6,635 nt of DNA, taken from assembly GCA_023436745.1 (NCBI GenBank), contig JAEZHZ010000013.1, positions 1-6,635 on the forward strand, written 5' to 3'. Of the stretch, positions 5,228 through 6,635 are shown in pieces. The stretch is from Pseudomonadota bacterium. Its GTDB lineage: Bacteria; Pseudomonadota; Alphaproteobacteria; Rhizobiales; Devosiaceae. Positions within the stretch are counted from its first letter, which is position 1. Every line of letters starts with the position of its first letter. Position numbers and translations under genes: made by a program. A model generated the notes under the pieces. The model searched no databases and was not told the DNA's origin. It saw only the letters and a program-made list of their open reading frames with translations.

Positions 5228-5599
5228 ATGCCCAAGACTGTGATGATCGTCGAAGACAATGAGCTCAACATGAAGCTCTTCAACGATCTGCTTGAATCGC
5301 GTGGCTATTCGGTCATCCAGACCCGCAACGGGATGGAGGCGCTCGAACTCGCGCATGCCCATCATCCGGACCTGATGCTGATGGACATCCAGCTGCCGGA
5401 GGTTTCGGGGCTGGTGGTCACCAAGTGGCTGAAGGACGACGAAGAACTGGCGCATATCCCGGTGATCGCCGTCACGGCCTTCGCCATGAAGGGTGACGAG
5501 GAGCGGATTCTGCAGGGCGGTTGCGAGGGCTATATAAGCAAGCCGATCTCAGTGCCTCACTTTCTGGAAACCATTGCCCGCTACATTGGCCCGGCTTGA
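5228..5599 (+). CDS. divK: DivK, single-domain cell-cycle response regulator
   Basis: A 123-residue stand-alone receiver domain, very close to Caulobacter DivK along its whole length, with VEDNELNMKLF (8-18), LMDIQLPE-x-SGL (51-62), VTAFAMKGDEERI (82-94) and GYISKPIS (101-108). The receiver residues are complete: acidic pair E9/D10, phosphoacceptor D53, T83 and K105. D90, whose change gives the classic divK cold-sensitive allele in Caulobacter, is also present. By family precedent DivK is phosphorylated by DivJ and dephosphorylated by PleC. In its phosphorylated form it acts through DivL/CckA to lower CtrA activity and also stimulates DivJ/PleC. With no output domain it works by protein contacts at the cell poles. 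The start is supported by the GAGGAAGGA ribosome site (5216-5224). pleD follows 71 bases downstream, as in Caulobacter. Confidence 0.97.
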   Translation: MPKTVMIVEDNELNMKLFNDLLESRGYSVIQTRNGMEALELAHAHHPDLMLMDIQLPEVSGLVVTKWLKDDEELAHIPVIAVTAFAMKGDEERILQGGCEGYISKPISVPHFLETIARYIGPA

Positions 5600-5670
5600 C
5601 CGTGCGGCGGGCGGCCGGGTGGGTTCCTGCCGGCTGATCTGCTGCGCCGAATGTTTGCCGGGGCCAGCCA

Positions 5671-6635
5671 GTGACAGCGCGCGTACTCGTCGTCGATGAC
5701 ATTCCGACCAATGTCCGTCTGCTCGAGGCGCGGCTCGCGGCTGAATACTACGATGTGCTGACTGCCCAGTCGGGCCGCGAGGCGCTCGAGATCTGCGCCC
5801 GCGAGAACGTCGACATCGTCCTGCTCGATGTGATGATGCCCGTAATGGACGGGTTCGAGGTCTGCCGGCGCCTCAAGGCCGATCCACGGACGCATCATAT
5901 TCCCGTGCTGATGATCACCGCGCTGGACCAGCCCTCCGACCGGGTGCGGGGACTGGAGGTCGGCGCAGACGATTTTTTGTCGAAGCCGGTGGACGACGTG
6001 CAGCTGATGGCGCGCGTGAAGAGCCTCGTGCGGCTGAAATCGCTGACGGACGAATTGCGGGCCCGTGCCCTGACCGGTCAGCAGATCGCCATCGAGGACG
6101 CCATTCGGGCGATGGACAACATTTCGGCAGAAGCAGGTTCGATCCTCCTCATCGACAGCGACGACCGGCACGCCGAGCGCATCAAGCAGTATCTCACCGC
6201 TGAGCATCGCGTGGATATCCTGACGCAACCCGCTGATGCCGTGTTCCAAGTTGCCGGCGCGCACTACGAACTGGTGCTGGTGGCGATGGATCTCCCGGAT
6301 TTCGACCCGCTGCGGGTCTGCTCGCAGATACGGACGCTGGAACACACCCGTTCGCTGCCGATCATCCTCATCGCCGACGAGGCCGACAAGCCCCGCGTGG
6401 TGCGGGCGCTGGACCTCGGCATCAACGACTTCATCATGCGGCCGGTGGATCGCAACGAGCTGGCGGCGCGGGTCAAGACGCAAATACGCCGGCAGCGCTA
6501 TGCACTGGAACTGCGTGAAAGCGTCAGCAATACCATGGCCCTGGCCGTGACCGACGAGCTCACCGGGCTCTACAACCGGCGTTATTTCGACCGGCACATG
6601 CATGTGATGCTGGGCAAGGCCCACTCGCAGGACCG
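5671..6635 (+). CDS. pleD: PleD, REC-REC-GGDEF diguanylate cyclase response regulator (3' truncated by window)
   Basis: The frame is open from GTG 5671 to the window end (321 full codons). Receiver 1 (3-125) has D9/D10, phosphoacceptor D53, T83 and K105. Receiver 2 (157-275) is degenerate: A205 sits where the phosphoacceptor Asp should be, and R257 replaces the conserved Lys. This matches the adaptor role of the second PleD receiver, which supports dimerisation and product inhibition. The GGDEF domain begins at DELTGLYNRRYF (295-306) and is cut after about 27 residues, so the active GG(D/E)EF motif and inhibitory RxxD site are outside the window. The enzyme makes cyclic-di-GMP at the pole during the motile-to-sessile transition when phosphorylated by DivJ/PleC. 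The start has GGGG (5660-5663) seven bases upstream, and no better in-frame start is present. Confidence 0.96.
   Translation, partial: MTARVLVVDDIPTNVRLLEARLAAEYYDVLTAQSGREALEICARENVDIVLLDVMMPVMDGFEVCRRLKADPRTHHIPVLMITALDQPSDRVRGLEVGADDFLSKPVDDVQLMARVKSLVRLKSLTDELRARALTGQQIAIEDAIRAMDNISAEAGSILLIDSDDRHAERIKQYLTAEHRVDILTQPADAVFQVAGAHYELVLVAMDLPDFDPLRVCSQIRTLEHTRSLPIILIADEADKPRVVRALDLGINDFIMRPVDRNELAARVKTQIRRQRYALELRESVSNTMALAVTDELTGLYNRRYFDRHMHVMLGKAHSQD

Noticed and set aside
5590..5619. CCCGGC...GCCGGG repeat after divK as a terminator or attenuator before pleD
   Set aside because: Six-base arms with an 18-base loop and no T-tract; it also begins inside divK. Read-through into pleD is expected.
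5581..6624. Minus-strand open frame of 347 codons opposite pleD
   Set aside because: It is histidine-, glutamine- and arginine-rich antisense of the pleD receivers. The plus-strand frame gives intact PleD.
1..6635. Mobile element, CRISPR array, tRNA or defence system
   Set aside because: No terminal repeats, transposase or integrase motifs, regularly spaced repeats or tRNA-like cloverleaf were seen, and all the space is taken by recognisable chromosomal genes.

Overview
The window reads as ordinary chromosome of a high-GC alphaproteobacterium, most likely in or near the Hyphomicrobiales (Rhizobiales). The main evidence is the divK-pleD cell-cycle pair on the plus strand, with a DUF3572 gene and a zinc-ribbon DinB gene diverging from it. 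Both of the latter are forms I associate with alphaproteobacteria. Nothing in the sequence points to phage, transposons, CRISPR, tRNA or rRNA.

Layout. At the left edge (1-59) is the last 18 codons of a plus-strand gene that resembles the C-terminus of an ABC-transporter ATPase. It is followed at 106-177 by a possible 23-residue single-membrane-span protein. The Shine-Dalgarno sequence of that small ORF lies inside a predicted RNA hairpin (78-105). Only four bases later the convergent minus-strand gene block ends. That block runs from 5130 down to 182 and has six closely spaced genes: DUF3572 protein, DNA polymerase IV (dinB), a RidA-family protein, a FemAB-like/COG3146 N-acyltransferase, a fused membrane fatty-acid-hydroxylase/short-chain-dehydrogenase protein, and a HIT-family nucleotide hydrolase. 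Three of the five junctions are 4-base stop/start overlaps (4846-4849, 3536-3539, 595-598). The other two gaps are 68 and 45 bases, with no obvious terminator, so a single transcription unit is likely.

The 97-base divergent spacer (5131-5227) should carry promoters for both directions. To its right, on the plus strand, are divK (5228-5599) and the first two thirds of pleD (5671 to beyond the window end). DivK is a single-domain response regulator and PleD is a REC-REC-GGDEF diguanylate cyclase. By analogy with Caulobacter, both take phosphate from the DivJ/PleC kinases and link cell-cycle polarity to cyclic-di-GMP.

How the genes fit together: divK and pleD form a recognised functional unit. 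The minus-strand block mixes lesion-bypass DNA synthesis (DinB), metabolite clean-up (RidA, HIT) and envelope or lipid chemistry (acyltransferase, hydroxylase-SDR), with no evident common pathway. The least-explained items are the hairpin-gated small membrane ORF at the left edge and the hydroxylase-SDR fusion. I see no clear evidence of a wholly new multi-gene system.
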